Below, in pieces: positions 28,597 through 38,565 of a stretch of DNA of 60,000 nucleotides. The stretch lies in assembly GCA_903813345.2 (NCBI GenBank), contig CAIIXF020000001.1, positions 22,899,915 to 22,959,914 on the forward strand, given 5' to 3'. The DNA comes from Owenia fusiformis. Its lineage: Eukaryota > Annelida > Polychaeta > Sabellida > Oweniidae. A program made the translations under genes and the position numbers. The notes below the pieces were generated by a model, which worked only from the letters and a program-made list of their open reading frames with translations, searched no databases and was not told the DNA's origin. Numbering within the stretch: position 1 is the first letter of the stretch; each line of letters opens with the position of its first letter.

Positions 28597-28805
28597 TTTT
28601 CATTAAAGAGTGGAGATTAGTTCTCTTCACATCTTTAAATTTGATTAACTTTTACTGAAGAGTGGAGATTAGTTCTCTTCGCATCTTCAATTTAGCTTTA
28701 CTCTTACAAAAGAGCGGAGATTAGTTCTCTTCGTTTCTTTCTTTTAAGTTAGGTTCATTCTATACTGAAGAGTGAAGATTAGTTCTCTTCAACTCTTTCT
28801 TTGAG
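28597..28805 (+). repeat. Four tandem hairpin repeats in the LTR element leader
   Basis: Four copies of AAGAGTGGAGATTAGTTCTCTTC, spaced 60-70 bases. GAAGAG pairs with CTCTTC in each. They lie where packaging signals of retroelements usually sit. Confidence 0.7.
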
Positions 28806-29511
28806 ATTTTGTCTTCATATTCAGTTTACTTTGAATGAAGAGTGTTTGTCTTCACTGTACTATTAAGTATTAACTTTGTCTTTATGCACAATGTTTGTTT
28901 ATGCATGCATTTAAGTTGACGGTCTTCACTTAAAAGACTGATAATGATCTTGCCTTTGTGTACGCTCAGTTAATTTATGCGTAACTTTACCTTGATCTTG
29001 TGAACAAAGAGAAGACAAAGAGTTGAGAATCTTTGATGTTTACACGTGCTATTGTTAAGGGAATCATCATTTAGTAATGAAGACGGGCTCCCGTTGTAGT
29101 TACTTTTAAAATTGAAATACGAAAACGCTTGCATTTCAGCGTTGTACTATTTCTGTATTTGCTATCAACAAGAAGCTCATGTAACAGGCTCCTGTTTTAG
29201 TTACTTCTTTTACTTTCTTTCTATCCTTTATTTCTACAATTCTGCATGCTAAGACGCATTGCTTTAAAATTGGCAAAATCGAGCGCGTATCTATTTGTTT
29301 GGCTGTGGCTATAGTGTTAGGATTGTCCCGAATTGGTGTTAGACGAAATTATTAATTGAGAATATTTGATTTGAATGTTCGAGATCTAGTTTTTGGTATT
29401 TGTATTTTGTAAAAAATCCCTGTATTGATGATAAAAGCGTACTTGATTCTGTTTGTGTTTTGATATTACGTATAGATTATAGCTCATTCATTAAATAGAA
29501 GTTGATACCTT

Positions 29512-29769
29512 GTGAATATGGAGGGGAAGGATCAATGTGAAAATGGGTGTTCTGTCGTGTTAGGTGCCGTCGGGGAAAATGAAGATGAGAAAGACGAAAA
29601 TAATGAAAACTTTGATTTGATTTGGTCAGATAAAAATGTAAGTTTCCATGACGAGAAAGACACAGATGGCAAAATCACGGTTTCACCTGAAAATCAAAAT
29701 GAAGAAAAGAAATCGTCGGATGGTTTATTAAGGCGTAGTCTTGCTTCAATATTGAAATGCAAGAAATAG
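29512..29769 (+). CDS. Small acidic ORF inside the LTR element, function unknown
   Basis: An 85-codon frame starting MNMEGKDQCENGCSVVLGAV, then rich in Glu, Asp and Asn, ending in the basic stretch RRSLASILKCKK. It is the only sizeable frame in the internal region and lies where gag would start. I see no capsid or zinc-knuckle motif. It may be a gag remnant or a chance frame. Confidence 0.35.
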   Translation: MNMEGKDQCENGCSVVLGAVGENEDEKDENNENFDLIWSDKNVSFHDEKDTDGKITVSPENQNEEKKSSDGLLRRSLASILKCKK

Positions 29770-29894
29770 AAGAGGGCCTACAAGATATGGATGGGATTAA
29801 TTGATTGTTTAGTCAAAGAATGTATATAGTGTGTATAAGCAGAGACCTATAAAACATTTTATATGTCTCTGGTATAAGTAAATATAAAGGGAAC

Positions 29895-29965
29895 ATATTT
29901 AGTTAGCTAGTTGGTTAGTTGGGTAGTCGGTTAGTTAGGTAGTCGGTTAGTAGTAAGTTAGTTAA
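29895..29965. repeat. GGTTAGT microsatellite-like tract
   Basis: Irregular repeats of GTTAGT, GTAGTCG and GTTGG within the LTR element's internal region. Confidence 0.6.
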
Positions 29966-30664
29966 ATGTGTGCTGCATGGGCATTGTTTATCTCGTGATT
30001 ATTTAAAAGGGAAAAAGTACATAATACAGAGTTAAGTAAAAGTCATCAATGGATACCTTAAAAGATCTTTTATTTCAAACTCTCAATGGAATTGCATATA
30101 GGTATATTTTAATGGCTAGTGGATGAAAACATGACTTGCAAAAGAAATTGTTAAGGGGAGGTACAGCCTTTCAAGTATGAAAACAGGACCATTTTGTAGT
30201 ATTGAAGAACATTTTTCTTTATTAATTATGCATAGAAAGAGATAAAACATCCGTATTTGGCAAGAATGCATGTTTGTTTTGTGTCGCTGAATGGATGAAT
30301 GAGGTTTGTCATTTTTGTAATATGTGGTTGCCCGGGCAATTAGAAGTAGCAATTAGAAGTAACAATAAAGAGTAAACAATTAGAATAAAAAATTAAAAGT
30401 AAACAAATAACAAAAAGACTGAAGAGTACAGTAACTTGTAAAATGAGATTTCTGAAGGCAATTTATGTTTTACAGTAATTAAACGTGTGCTTCTCGAAAA
30501 TACACATAGGGATCGTTTTATCTGGTTTTATTAAGAGATATGAAATTCCATGAAAATGGAGGGGGTAGTTTGAGACTGGTGGTTTGTTATAGAAAATTAT
30601 GATGGAATTTCATATTCCATTCGTGTAGTAAGGCCTGGCATTTTAATATGGTACTTAAATGATG

Positions 30665-30985
30665 AGATGTAAAGTCGGCTTCTTGTCATGCGTTCTTGGA
30701 TATTGCATCTAAATTGATAAGTTAGCTAGACGAAGAGAATTCATTGTTGTTAAGTTATGAGATTTGAACTAGGCTTCTTGTCATGTGTTCTTGGATATTG
30801 CATCTAAGTTGATAAGTTAGCTAGAAGAAGAGTTCAATGTTGTTTTAAATGAGGTTGTGTGGTTGTTACTTATTCTTGGATATCGCATCTAAGTTGAATC
30901 ATAGGTAACAAATGATCCACATGTAAAGCAGTGGGGTAGAATGACTGATATTTATCCTTGGATATCGCATCTAATAGGTATCAGT
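30665..30985. repeat. Tandem repeats, ~115-bp unit, inside the LTR element
   Basis: Four copies of a block containing TTCTTGGATATTGCATCTAA followed by GTTGATAAGTTAGCTAG, progressively diverging. Non-coding. Confidence 0.7.
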
Positions 30986-31023
30986 TAGCCCACGTGCACT
31001 GACAGTAACATTAGTTGGAATAA

Positions 31024-31453
31024 CCCAGATGCGAGTAGAAATAATCTTACTTTACGTCATTAAAAATTCAAAATTCAGTCAAAATAATATCATATTTGAA
31101 ATCTACATGTAAAATTACATCTAGAAATATGGTTTTAAAAAGTGTTTATCAACTTTGAAAAATTAATTTTCTTTGAAAATGTGACTTCTAGCTCGGGGAG
31201 ATTCCCCATAGACCCCATGCTATAAAATCACAAAAAATGAAATATCTTTTCTTTTAGTGGACAGATAACATTTTGCTTTACTGGACATATTTTCATTAGT
31301 ATAAGTATCAGACGCATAAGGGTTATATGAAAATTGAGCCACTTAAATTGATAATATTCAAGTTTAAGGGAACTTTCTTATATACCTGCCATGTTAATTG
31401 ACCCGAATCAGCCACCTGGTGGTGAAACTGGTAACTACCTACTCGCATTTGGG
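31024..31453. mobile_element. PIF/Harbinger-like MITE, copy 2, nested in the LTR element
   Basis: 430 bp with ends CCCAGATGCGAGTAG and CTACTCGCATTTGGG and TAA on both sides (31021-31023, 31454-31456). The 3-bp TWA target and short TIR are typical of PIF/Harbinger MITEs. Its nesting shows it moved after the LTR element was in place or came with its source copy. Confidence 0.85.
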
Positions 31454-33515
31454 TAATTAGTCGGTATTATGTAGAATTAGTGAAGTTTTGTTTTAAGACT
31501 CGGCCTCATAAACCAGGGTTGGAGAATAATTTTGCTATGACTTTAAGAGGAATCAAATGGCTAATAATTTTAAATATTACTTACAGTGAGCAAGTTGTAT
31601 CTTTTCAGGATGCGAAAAGCATAAAAGTATATCGCATGTTTTTCTGTTTGTGTATTGTGGAAATTGCATCATAAGATTATGATGATTTTAGTCTATCAAG
31701 AAACATATTCCTGCTGGACGGGATAATGTTATCTTTGTGATATCTTGTCTTTAAGTTTCTGATTTTGTTTTTATTGTTTTATTCTGCACTAATTGTTATA
31801 TGAGATTTTGCCATGTACATGCTCGAAATAAATGGTTATTTCCCGAGCGGCAACTGGATAATGTTATGATGACGATCATAAATTGTCAAATTTAGGGTTC
31901 AATAGAGAATTGAATTGAAGCCCAGGCAAGTGGTTTTCTCAGTTTTGTAAGAAAGTACAAACTGTGGATCCTACAACGAGATTTTGTTATGACAGCCATC
32001 AATCATCAGGTTTAGTGAAATGAATACATGAGAGATTAGTCATTTATATTTGAATATAGCAATTTGTTTGTATTTGTGCAATACATAGCGTTAAGTATGA
32101 AAATATAGAATTCTTTGGAAAATCCGAAGTAAAATGCTATTGTGCACTGAGGTGTTACCGATTTACTTTCGGAAACAAAGTCCTAGCAAGAGGGGGCGAC
32201 CTGATGAAAAGGTTTTAGTAATCTTGGCAGAGTCTGAAACCCATGTTGCATTATTGATGTTAATGTTAAATCGCTAGATATGTATAATTGTGTTATTACT
32301 TTTTGGAATTTGTCCTGCCTATTATGGAAAACATGTTAAGCCATATTTATATTCTTTCTTACTGTTCGTAAGCAATTTGCATCTTTTATTTTAAAAGACT
32401 AACCACTCAGTGCATTTTAAAGATAAAGACAAGTTTCACAAGTAACAATCAGAGATCATTTTGAAGAATAGAGAGAAAATGTAAATAATTTCATGAAGAG
32501 TTGAAGTTGAAGAGTTGCTAGAAGAGTTGAAGAGTTGAAAAACGCTCAGTCATGAAAGACAAGTCAAGTGAAAAGTTTGTATGTTGAAGAGATAGAAAGA
32601 CTAGTTACTTCTCAATGAAGAGAAATTGATGTCTTGAAGAAAATTAAATTCATGAAGAGTTTAGAACACGAAGAAGACTTGTTTATGTCACATAGAAAAG
32701 CAAGTTAAAGACATGTTAATAAAAAATGTTTCTTAAAGACACTTTTGGAGAACTTTTTGAGAATTAAAAAATTAATTGCCCGGGATCCCAGTAAGCGATT
32801 TCCTATGACGACCTGAAGTAGATGACGACTACCTAACCGTGAAGAAGCGATGAAGATGACCTGTGAAGGCGATGCCTATGTCTTATGGAGATGCAGACGA
32901 CGCGGATTTCGGATGGAGTGGAGCCACAGAGGATTTCGACAACTGATGAAGGAGCTGAAGATGTACGATCTCCTGTTATTATGAACAATTCTTTTCTCCA
33001 ACGAAAACGTTTATTATGAACACTGCTACAAGAAAATGGATATTTTATTATGGATTCTTCAGCGAGGATACGGACATATTCGATAATGGACACGATGCGG
33101 ACGTGCATGTGATATACGGATTATGGATATTATTTCGACTACTAAGACGGTGCATATTTTGGATTCGAAAATATTACATCGTGGACTAGATGCACGTATT
33201 ACAGCATCGCATTGGATCCAGGACTAGATACGCGGATTATAAAATCGGAACTTATTATGGTTTATTATAACGACGTTTATCAACAGGAACTACGTATGAA
33301 GCAAGGATATTTGCACGAACTCTGCGTGGATATTTCATATGGATATTGGATATGGATATGGATTATACACGAACTATGTATGCGCCACTGTGTTAGTAAA
33401 CATTCATATAGGACATTGTTAAAATATCATATACATTTATTTAGATTTTGCATATTTTCAGTTTTTTAGTACGTACAATGTCAGGAGAATTGTCATTTTA
33501 TTTGGGTGGGGGTTG

Positions 33516-33917
33516 TATAGCATTTTTCATGTTGATTTACCGTATTGTGCTGCCATCTTTCAATGGGGTTCTTATAGGTTTTGTAGGGTAAGGGATTGCC
33601 TTTCATTTCCTATAACTTGGGGGTATTTAAGAGAAATTTTGGGCTTCATTCAGTAGAGAGTTAGATGGGGGGGAACATCACACATCATTTCTTTTCATCT
33701 TATTAATCTCATTTTCATTCTTTCTTTATCTTTGAACAGTTTTATTTTATACTGAAGAGTGTAATTGTACATGTTTAGTCTTTTACTTGGAATAAAGTAT
33801 AGTTTTATGAGTATATTAATTCTGTGTTAATCTTGTCTTTTTTACATTACAAGACCAATCCATATTATTTTATGAAGAACCCACAGAGCTATTTAAACAA
33901 CAAAGCTCGAAGCTTCA
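33516..33917 (+). repeat. 3' LTR
   Basis: Matches the 5' LTR apart from a 16-base segment (TTCATTCAGTAGAGAG) present only here. AATAAA at 33791-33796. Near-identity of the LTRs points to a recent insertion. Confidence 0.85.
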
Positions 33918-34275
33918 ATAGGATTATGAGTTGCCTTTATCCAGAATTTTTTGAAATAATAAGAATCAAGGTTGATAATGGTTCAAGACATTTTATGACC
34001 ATCATTGATAAATAACTAAATCATTTCCATATTTGGATTCAAAAATGTTAAAACAGATACAAGGCGCTAGAGAATATTTTGACATCTGTATCTGTATGTA
34101 TATTTACGGAACAAAATATCATCTTTATTAGTTTTTCTATATCTTTAATAGTATACAATGCACAGAACAGTTTATTGTCAGAAATCTAATATATACAGTG
34201 TTTTCCTGTTTCAAAGTTCCCGCTTTGAAAGTGACAAAGTTCAAAATGTAGTAACAAGGCATTAACATGACAAAA

Positions 34276-37200
34276 TGTCACCACCTAGTTGCTCACAATA
34301 TTATGAGTTCAAACTTAAGTCAGATTTGAATTTCTGAGAACTTGTAAAGTCAAATTTGAACTTCTGAAAAGATGAAGATGATTTTGAAAAAAAAATTTGG
34401 TCAATTTGAAGCAAGTTGAAAACAGACCTTTTTGACCTTTTTTGACCTTGAGAAGGTCATTAAAGGTCAAATGTCAAATCTAAAGTCAGATTTGAATTTC
34501 TGAGAACATGTAGATGATTTTGAAAAAAAAAATTAGTCAATTTGAAGCAAGTTGAAAAAAGACCTTTTTGACCTTTTTTGACCTTGACAAGGTCATTGAA
34601 GGTCAAATGTCAAATCTAAAGTCATATTTGAATTTCTGAGAACATGTAGATGATTTTGAAAAAAAATTTAGTCAATTTGAAGCAAGATGAAAAAATACCT
34701 TTTTGACCTTTTTTGACATTGAGAAGGTCATTGAAGGTCAAATGTCAAATCTAAAGTCAGATTTGAATTTCTGAGAACATGTAGATGATTTTGAAAAAAA
34801 AAATTAGTCAATTTGAAGCAAGTTGAAAAAAGACCTTTTTGACCTTTTTTGACCTTGACAAGGTCATTGAAGGTCAAATGTCAAATCTAAAGACATTATT
34901 GAATTTCTGAGAACATGTAGATGATTTTGAAAAAAAATTTAGTCAATTTGAAGCAAGATGAAAAAATACCTTTTTGACCTTTTTTGACATTGAGAAGGTC
35001 ATTGAAGGTCAAATGTCAAATCTAAAGTCAGATTTGAATTTCTGAGAACATGTAGATGATTTTGAAAAAAAATTTAGTCAATTTGAAGCAAGTTGAAAAA
35101 AGACCTTTTTGACCTTTTTTGACTTTGAGAAGGTCATTGAAGGTCAAATGTCAAATCTTAAGTCAAATCTAAAGTCAGATTTGAATTTCTGAGAACATGT
35201 AGATGATTTTGAAAAAAAAATTTAGTCAATTTGAAGCAAGTTGAAAACAGACCTTTTTGACCTTTTTTGACCTTGAGAAGGTCATTGAAGGTCAAATGTC
35301 AAATCTTAAGTCAGATTTGAATTTCTGAGAACACGTAGATGATTTTGAAAAAAAAATTTAGTCAATTTGAAGCAAGTTGAAAACAGACCTTTTTGACCTT
35401 TTTTGACCTTGAGAAGGTCATTGAAGGTCAAATGTCAAATCTAAAGTCAGATTTGAATTTCTGAGAACATGTAGATGATTTTGAAAAAAAAATTTAGTCA
35501 ATTTGAAGCAAGTTGAAAAAAGACCTTTTTGACCTTTTTTGACTTTGAGAAGGTCATTGAAGGTCAAATGTCAAATCTTAAGTCAAATCGAAAGTCAGAT
35601 TTGAATTTCTGAGAACATGTAGATGATTTTGAAAATTTTTTTTAGTCAATTTGAAGCAAGTTGAAAACAGACCTTTTTGACCTTTTTTGACCTTGAGAAG
35701 GTCATTGAAGGTCAAATGTCAAATCTTAAGTCAGATTTGAATTTCTGAGAACACGTAGATGATTTTGAAAAAAAAATTTAGTCAATTTGAAGCAAGTTGA
35801 AAACAGACATTTTTGACCTTTTTTGACCTTGAGAAGGTCATTGAAGGTCAAATGTCAAATCTTAAGTCAAATCTTAACTCAGATTTGAATTTCTGAGAAC
35901 ACTTAGATGATTTTGAAAAAAAAATTTAGTCAATTTGAAGCAAGTTGAAAACAGACCTTTTTGACCTTTTTTGACCTTGAGAAGGTCATTGAAGGTCAAA
36001 TGTCAAATCTAAAGTCAGATTTGAAGGTCAAATGTCAAATCTTAAGTCAGATTTGAATTTCTGAGAACATGTAGATGATTTTGAAAAAAAATTTAGTCAA
36101 TGTGAAGCAAGTTGAAAAAAGACCTTTTTGACCTTGAGAAGGTCATTGAAGGTCAAATGTCAAATCTAAAGTCAGATTTGAACTTCTGAGAACATGTAGA
36201 TGATTTAGAAAAAAAATTGAAGTCAGTCTAAACAGTATTTGTTAAGTTATAGGAAGTTGTAAGAAATTGTTACAGACGCCAACCGCCGGACGCCAACCAC
36301 CAACCACCAACCGCCGGACGCCGTCGCAAAAAAACGGAGACCATAACAATATGTCACCACTTTTGGTGACCTTTTTGACCTTTTTTGACCTTGAGAAGGT
36401 CATTGAAGGTCAAATGTCAAATCTTAAGTCAGATTTGAATTTCTGAGAACACGTAGATGATTTTGAAAAAAAAATTTAGTCAATTTGAAGCAAGTTGAAA
36501 ACAGACCTTTTTGACCTTTTTTGACCTTGAGAAGGTCATTGAAGGTCAAATGTCAAATCTAAAGTCAGATTTGAATTTCTGAGAACATGTAGATGATTTT
36601 GAAAAAAAAATTTAGTCAATTTGAAGCAAGTTGAAAAAAGACCTTTTTGACCTTTTTTGACTTTGAGAAGGTCATTGAAGGTCAAATGTCAAATCTTAAG
36701 TCAAATCGAAAGTCAGATTTGAATTTCTGAGAACATGTAGATGATTTTGAAAATTTTTTTTAGTCAATTTGAAGCAAGTTGAAAACAGACCTTTTTGACC
36801 TTTTTTGACCTTGAGAAGGTCATTGAAGGTCAAATGTCAAATCTTAAGTCAGATTTGAATTTCTGAGAACACGTAGATGATTTTGAAAAAAAAATTTAGT
36901 CAATTTGAAGCAAGTTGAAAACAGACATTTTTGACCTTTTTTGACCTTGAGAAGGTCATTGAAGGTCAAATGTCAAATCTTAAGTCAAATCTTAACTCAG
37001 ATTTGAATTTCTGAGAACACTTAGATGATTTTGAAAAAAAAATTTAGTCAATTTGAAGCAAGTTGAAAACAGACCTTTTTGACCTTTTTTGACCTTGAGA
37101 AGGTCATTGAAGGTCAAATGTCAAATCTAAAGTCAGATTTGAAGGTCAAATGTCAAATCTTAAGTCAGATTTGAATTTCTGAGAACATGTAGATGATTTT

Positions 37201-37485
37201 GAAAAAAAATTTAGTCAATGTGAAGCAAGTTGAAAAAAGACCTTTTTGACCTTGAGAAGGTCATTGAAGGTCAAATGTCAAATCTAAAGTCAGATTTGAA
37301 CTTCTGAGAACATGTAGATGATTTAGAAAAAAAATTGAAGTCAGTCTAAACAGTATTTGTTAAGTTATAGGAAGTTGTAAGAAATTGTTACAGACGCCAA
37401 CCGCCGGACGCCAACCACCAACCGCCGGACGCCGTCGCAAAAAAACGGAGACCATAACAATATGTCACCACTTTTGGTGGTGACA
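34276..37485. mobile_element. Satellite-bearing element with TGTCACCACC ends
   Basis: The satellite array is bracketed by TGTCACCACC (34276) and GGTGGTGACA (ends 37485), a 10-bp inverted repeat. A hairpin TGTCACCAC-TTTT-GGTGGTGACA forms the right end, preceded by GC-rich CGCCGGACGCC repeats. Central tandem repeats plus short terminal inverted repeats resemble the Helitron-related pearl/HINE elements of bivalves, but I find no clear target site duplication. The call is inference. Confidence 0.5.
34312..37350. repeat. Satellite array, ~138-bp unit
   Basis: Roughly twenty units, each with AGATTTGAATTTCTGAGAAC, a poly-A run, TTTGAAGCAAGTTGAA, and TGACCTTTTTTGACCTTGAG followed by AAGGTCATTGAAGGTCAAA. 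A block of about 1.11 kb (about 35251-36360) is repeated whole at 36369-37470. Non-coding. Confidence 0.9.
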
Positions 37486-37765
37486 TAATAAGACAGCAAC
37501 AATTACAAGTACATCCGGACATAAAGAACAACCAATCTGTGTGCATCCCAAACATATCCAAAATACAATTTGCAAAGAAACATACCCTCTGTCCATGATT
37601 CAGCCATTTTTAATTATCACAATACAACATGTGACTTAAGACCATACTCATGAGATATTTGATTTATAATATTAATGAAGTCATATTACCTTTGCTCAAA
37701 AAAATGAAAATCTCAAAATTGAATAAGATTGGTGCATTGGTCTGATCTACATATAAAACAATATA
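37486..37765 (-). other. Probable 3' UTR region of gene 2
   Basis: 280 bases between the gene 2 stop and the satellite element. No AATAAA on the minus strand; a TATAAA variant lies at about 37663-37668. The poly(A) site is not determined. Confidence 0.35.
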
Positions 37766-38565
37766 TTAGCAGGACTGAATCCTGGTTACAGGCACGGAAG
37801 TATGACAGGCTTTGCAGTTAAACAATCCCCTCTCGCTACACAAATTACGTCGAAGCATCTTAAGATCTCTCAGTAGAGAAGAGTAATCCAAAACAACAAT
37901 TGTCATAAAACTTATGATCATCAGAGATATGGCGATGTACCCCATACCTTGCGCTGAAGGGCGGTCATCTGAGTTATAATAGATTTTTTCTGTAACTACA
38001 TTAATTGTGGACTTTGGAGGAGCTGCGTTTGTAATGTCATCAGCGGTTGTAGTAGCCTGTGTTGTGATAGAATTGTACAATGTTGATATATCTGTATCGG
38101 TATTTTGATTGGTCGTACTTGTATTGCCAACTGTAATTCTGGTACTCGATGGTACCGATGTTGGGTGCTGTTCAGTACTTGTATCATAAGCATATGTGGT
38201 TGTCTCAATTGTAGGAACTGTATCACTTAAATTGACTGATAATGTACTCGCCTCTTCGCTGGGAAGATCAATGGAAGTGTTTCCCTCTGTAGATTCAGTA
38301 GTATTTGTGGTAACCTGATTAGTGGTTGTCGCAACAGTAGTATCTTCCAGTGTATGTGCTGTTATAGTAGGTACTGTAGTTTTAGATTCATGTGTTGTAG
38401 GTGCTGTTATAGTAGGTGCTGTAGTTGTAGGTTCATGTGTTGTAGGTGATATCGTTGAAGCTGCTGTTGTTGAAGGTGCTGTCGTTGTGGCTGCTGTTGT
38501 TGATAAAATAGAAGTTGACTCCAGAGTTGAAACTGACTCAGTTGTTGGATTTGTCACATCTGTTT
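37766..38565 (-). CDS. Gene 2 exon 7: Thr-rich mucin stalk, transmembrane helix, tail and stop
   Basis: After the split codon it reads TDVTNPTTESVSTLESTS and continues for about 170 residues dominated by Thr, Ser and Pro, including repeats such as TTAPTITAPTTHE, expected to be densely O-glycosylated. The helix GMGYIAISLMIISFMTIVVL follows, then a basic stop-transfer stretch (KMLRRNLCSERG) and a tail of about 40 residues ending TRIQSC. The stop TAA is at 37766-37768. Confidence 0.87.

Larger units (their letters stand above)
28144..33917 (+). mobile_element. Non-autonomous LTR retrotransposon (LARD-like), 5.8 kb
   Basis: Two direct repeats of 386 and 402 bp flank about 5 kb. ATAG precedes the 5' LTR (28140-28143) and follows the 3' LTR (33918-33921), fitting a 4-bp target duplication. 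After the 5' LTR comes TGGTGGCAGCGGTGGG, complementary to the CCA-tailed 3' end of animal tRNA-Leu(AAG) as I remember it. A purine run GGGTGGGGG precedes the 3' LTR. No gag, protease, RT or integrase frame is visible, only an 85-residue acidic ORF, so it must depend on an autonomous partner. Confidence 0.85.

Noticed and set aside
32833-33469. Frames just upstream of the 3' LTR as an integrase remnant
   Set aside because: No zinc finger or DDE motif. The GGATAT-rich region looks repetitive, not coding.
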